NCBI GenBank assembly: GCA_021160885.1 | Contig: JAGHBR010000026.1 | Location: 1 to 8,564 of the forward strand | DNA length: 8,564 nucleotides | Reading direction: 5' to 3' | From: Caldisericaceae bacterium | GTDB taxonomy: Bacteria > Calditrichota > Calditrichia > Calditrichales > Calditrichaceae | In this document: piece by piece, positions 7,116 through 8,564 of the stretch | How positions within the stretch are numbered: position 1 is the stretch's first letter | Layout of the letters: each line of letters begins with the position of its first letter | Notes under the pieces: model-generated | Databases searched by the model: none | Told to the model about the DNA's origin: nothing | What the model saw: only the letters and a program-made list of their open reading frames with translations | Program-made: the position numbers and the translations under genes

Positions 7116-8564
7116 ATGGCTGAACAACTGTTGCAATTTTTTACCCAGGCCCGTGATTATGTTTGGGGTGTTCCTTTATTGGTTTTGCTTGTTGGCACCG
7201 GAATCTATTTAACCATTTTATTAAAAGGTTTGCAGATTCGCCAGTTGTTCCATTCTCTCTACCTGGGATTGATTAAGAGGAAGGAAGAAGGTGAAGCTGA
7301 AGGCGACATCAGCCATTTTCAGGCTTTGATGACAGCTTTATCTGCTACGGTTGGCACCGGTAATATTGCCGGCGTGGCTACGGCCATTACTGTTGGCGGC
7401 CCGGGCGCCTTGTTCTGGATGTGGATTACCGGGTTATTTGGCATGGCCACCAAATACAGCGAGGCAGTATTAGCCGTAAAATACCGTAAGGTTGACGAAA
7501 ATGGCACCATGAGTGGCGGGCCGATGTATTACATTCAAAACGGATTAAATTTGCGTTGGTTGGGCATTCTGTTTGCCATTTTTGCCACGGTGGCTGCTTT
7601 TGGTATTGGTAACATGGTGCAATCAAATTCGGTGGCTGAAGCTCTGAATTTAAATTTTAACATTCCCCATACTTACACCGGTTTGGTATTAATGATATTA
7701 ACCGTGCTGGTGATTATTGGCGGAATTAAGAGCATCGGTAAAGTTACTGGCTTTTTAGTGCCGATTATGATTGTTTTTTATTTTGGCAGCGCTTTAGTAA
7801 TCCTGTTAATTCATCTAAATCAGCTACCGGCCGTGTTTGCTTTAATCTTTAAAAGCGCTTTTACAGGTCATGCCGCCACCGGTGGCTTTTTGGGGGCTAC
7901 GGTGATGTTGTCCATTCGCTGGGGAGTGAGTCGTGGTGTGTTTTCAAATGAATCCGGATTGGGTAGTTCTCCAATAGCGGCAGCTGCGGCGGTGACCAAA
8001 CATCCGGTTACTCAGGCTCTGGTTTCTATGACCCAAACTTTTATTGACACGCTCGTTATTTGTACAATGACAGGTTTGGTAATTTTGCTTTCCGGACTCT
8101 GGACAAGCGAACCGCTTGTTACAGGCGCTAAATTAACTTCAAGCGCTTTTTCCAGTACCTTACCTGCCGTTAGCTGGCTACCTGCCAATTACGGAGGTTT
8201 AATTGTTTCCATCGGTTTGGTATTATTTGCCTATTCAACCATTTTGGGTTGGAGCTATTATGGTGAAAAAGCGCTTGAATATTTAACGGAAATTGGACCC
8301 GGTGTCAGAAAATTTATTGCCTATTTGCTTATTATTGTTACTTTGCTGACTTTTTACATTGTTCAACATGTAAGCAGTGGAAAAACACTACTGAGTACGG
8401 CTCTTATTTTGATTTACATTTGGGTTTACTGGAAAGTGCGCAAACAATTGTTAAATCCAGATTTAAAGTCAATTGTCATCCTTTATCGGGCTGCGTTTGG
8501 TGCTTACGTGCTCATAGGAACTGTAGCACAATTGGAACTAGTCTGGATTATGGCTGATGTTTTC
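7116..8564 (+). CDS. sodium:alanine/glycine symporter, AGCS family (5' part, runs off the window)
   Basis: This is an inner-membrane carrier that imports small neutral amino acids such as alanine or glycine with sodium. The 483 codons visible are open to the window end, probably close to the true C-terminus, since the last residues (QLELVWIMADVF) match the segment that precedes the family's NGLMAIPNL. Signatures are the sodium and substrate site ATVGTGNIAGVATAI (77-91), GPMYYIQNGL, NESGLGSSPIAAAAA (278-292) and WSYYGEKALEYL. About ten hydrophobic segments are readable. The odd part is an apparent insertion of about 60 residues (392-452, bases 8289-8471) between YGEKALEYLT and ILYR. It holds two further hydrophobic segments (about 400-419 and 424-439). 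The gene was missed by a simple stop-to-stop search because it has no stop in the window. It follows yqeB by 25 bases and may share its transcript. Confidence 0.95.
   Translation, partial: MAEQLLQFFTQARDYVWGVPLLVLLVGTGIYLTILLKGLQIRQLFHSLYLGLIKRKEEGEAEGDISHFQALMTALSATVGTGNIAGVATAITVGGPGALFWMWITGLFGMATKYSEAVLAVKYRKVDENGTMSGGPMYYIQNGLNLRWLGILFAIFATVAAFGIGNMVQSNSVAEALNLNFNIPHTYTGLVLMILTVLVIIGGIKSIGKVTGFLVPIMIVFYFGSALVILLIHLNQLPAVFALIFKSAFTGHAATGGFLGATVMLSIRWGVSRGVFSNESGLGSSPIAAAAAVTKHPVTQALVSMTQTFIDTLVICTMTGLVILLSGLWTSEPLVTGAKLTSSAFSSTLPAVSWLPANYGGLIVSIGLVLFAYSTILGWSYYGEKALEYLTEIGPGVRKFIAYLLIIVTLLTFYIVQHVSSGKTLLSTALILIYIWVYWKVRKQLLNPDLKSIVILYRAAFGAYVLIGTVAQLELVWIMADVF

Noticed and set aside
7319..7626. 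Two - strand open frames opposite the symporter gene
   Set aside because: They overlap the conserved sodium-site region of the AGCS gene in antisense and have no features of their own.

Overview
The window looks like chromosomal DNA from a bacterium, slightly AT-rich by eye, with ordinary Shine-Dalgarno sites and all genes on the + strand. The domain style of the degraded alpha-galactosidase (lipoprotein signal, He_PIG module, GH27 domain), the DXP-independent vitamin B6 pair pdxS-pdxT and the clear GGAGG-type ribosome sites would suit the FCB group; a Calditrichota-like organism is my best guess, held weakly. No RNA gene, CRISPR array, insertion sequence or phage gene was seen.

Region 1 (1-992) holds the 3' end of pdxS and a complete pdxT, the two subunits of pyridoxal 5'-phosphate synthase, with the pdxT TTG start directly after the pdxS stop. 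Region 2 (1158-3449) is one long, still readable but broken gene for a secreted lipoprotein GH27 alpha-galactosidase. It has five nonsense codons and two small frameshifts, so it is a pseudogene at an early stage of decay. A short spacer (993-1157) separates it from pdxT.

Region 3 (about 3450-3702) is an AT-rich spacer with a plausible sigma-70-type promoter. It drives a tight cluster of seven genes running off the window end: cutA, an eIF2B/MtnA-like isomerase-fold protein, an AbrB-type small protein, a PIN-domain protein, a YqeC-like protein with a ruined P-loop, a divergent YqeB/EF2563-family protein, and a sodium:amino-acid (AGCS) symporter. Five of the six junctions overlap by 1-4 bases or lie 2 bases apart, which indicates translational coupling; only the symporter has a 25-base gap and its own strong ribosome site.

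The most interesting part is the seven-gene cluster. It combines a divergent eIF2B-fold protein lacking usual MtnA catalytic residues, an AbrB-PIN pair embedded like ordinary operon members, and a YqeC-YqeB pair (families tied to selenium-dependent molybdenum hydroxylases) in which both partners have lost signature motifs. The symporter carries an apparent extra segment of about 60 residues with two predicted membrane helices. No molybdenum hydroxylase gene or selenium gene is visible here, so the cluster's job cannot be deduced from the window alone.
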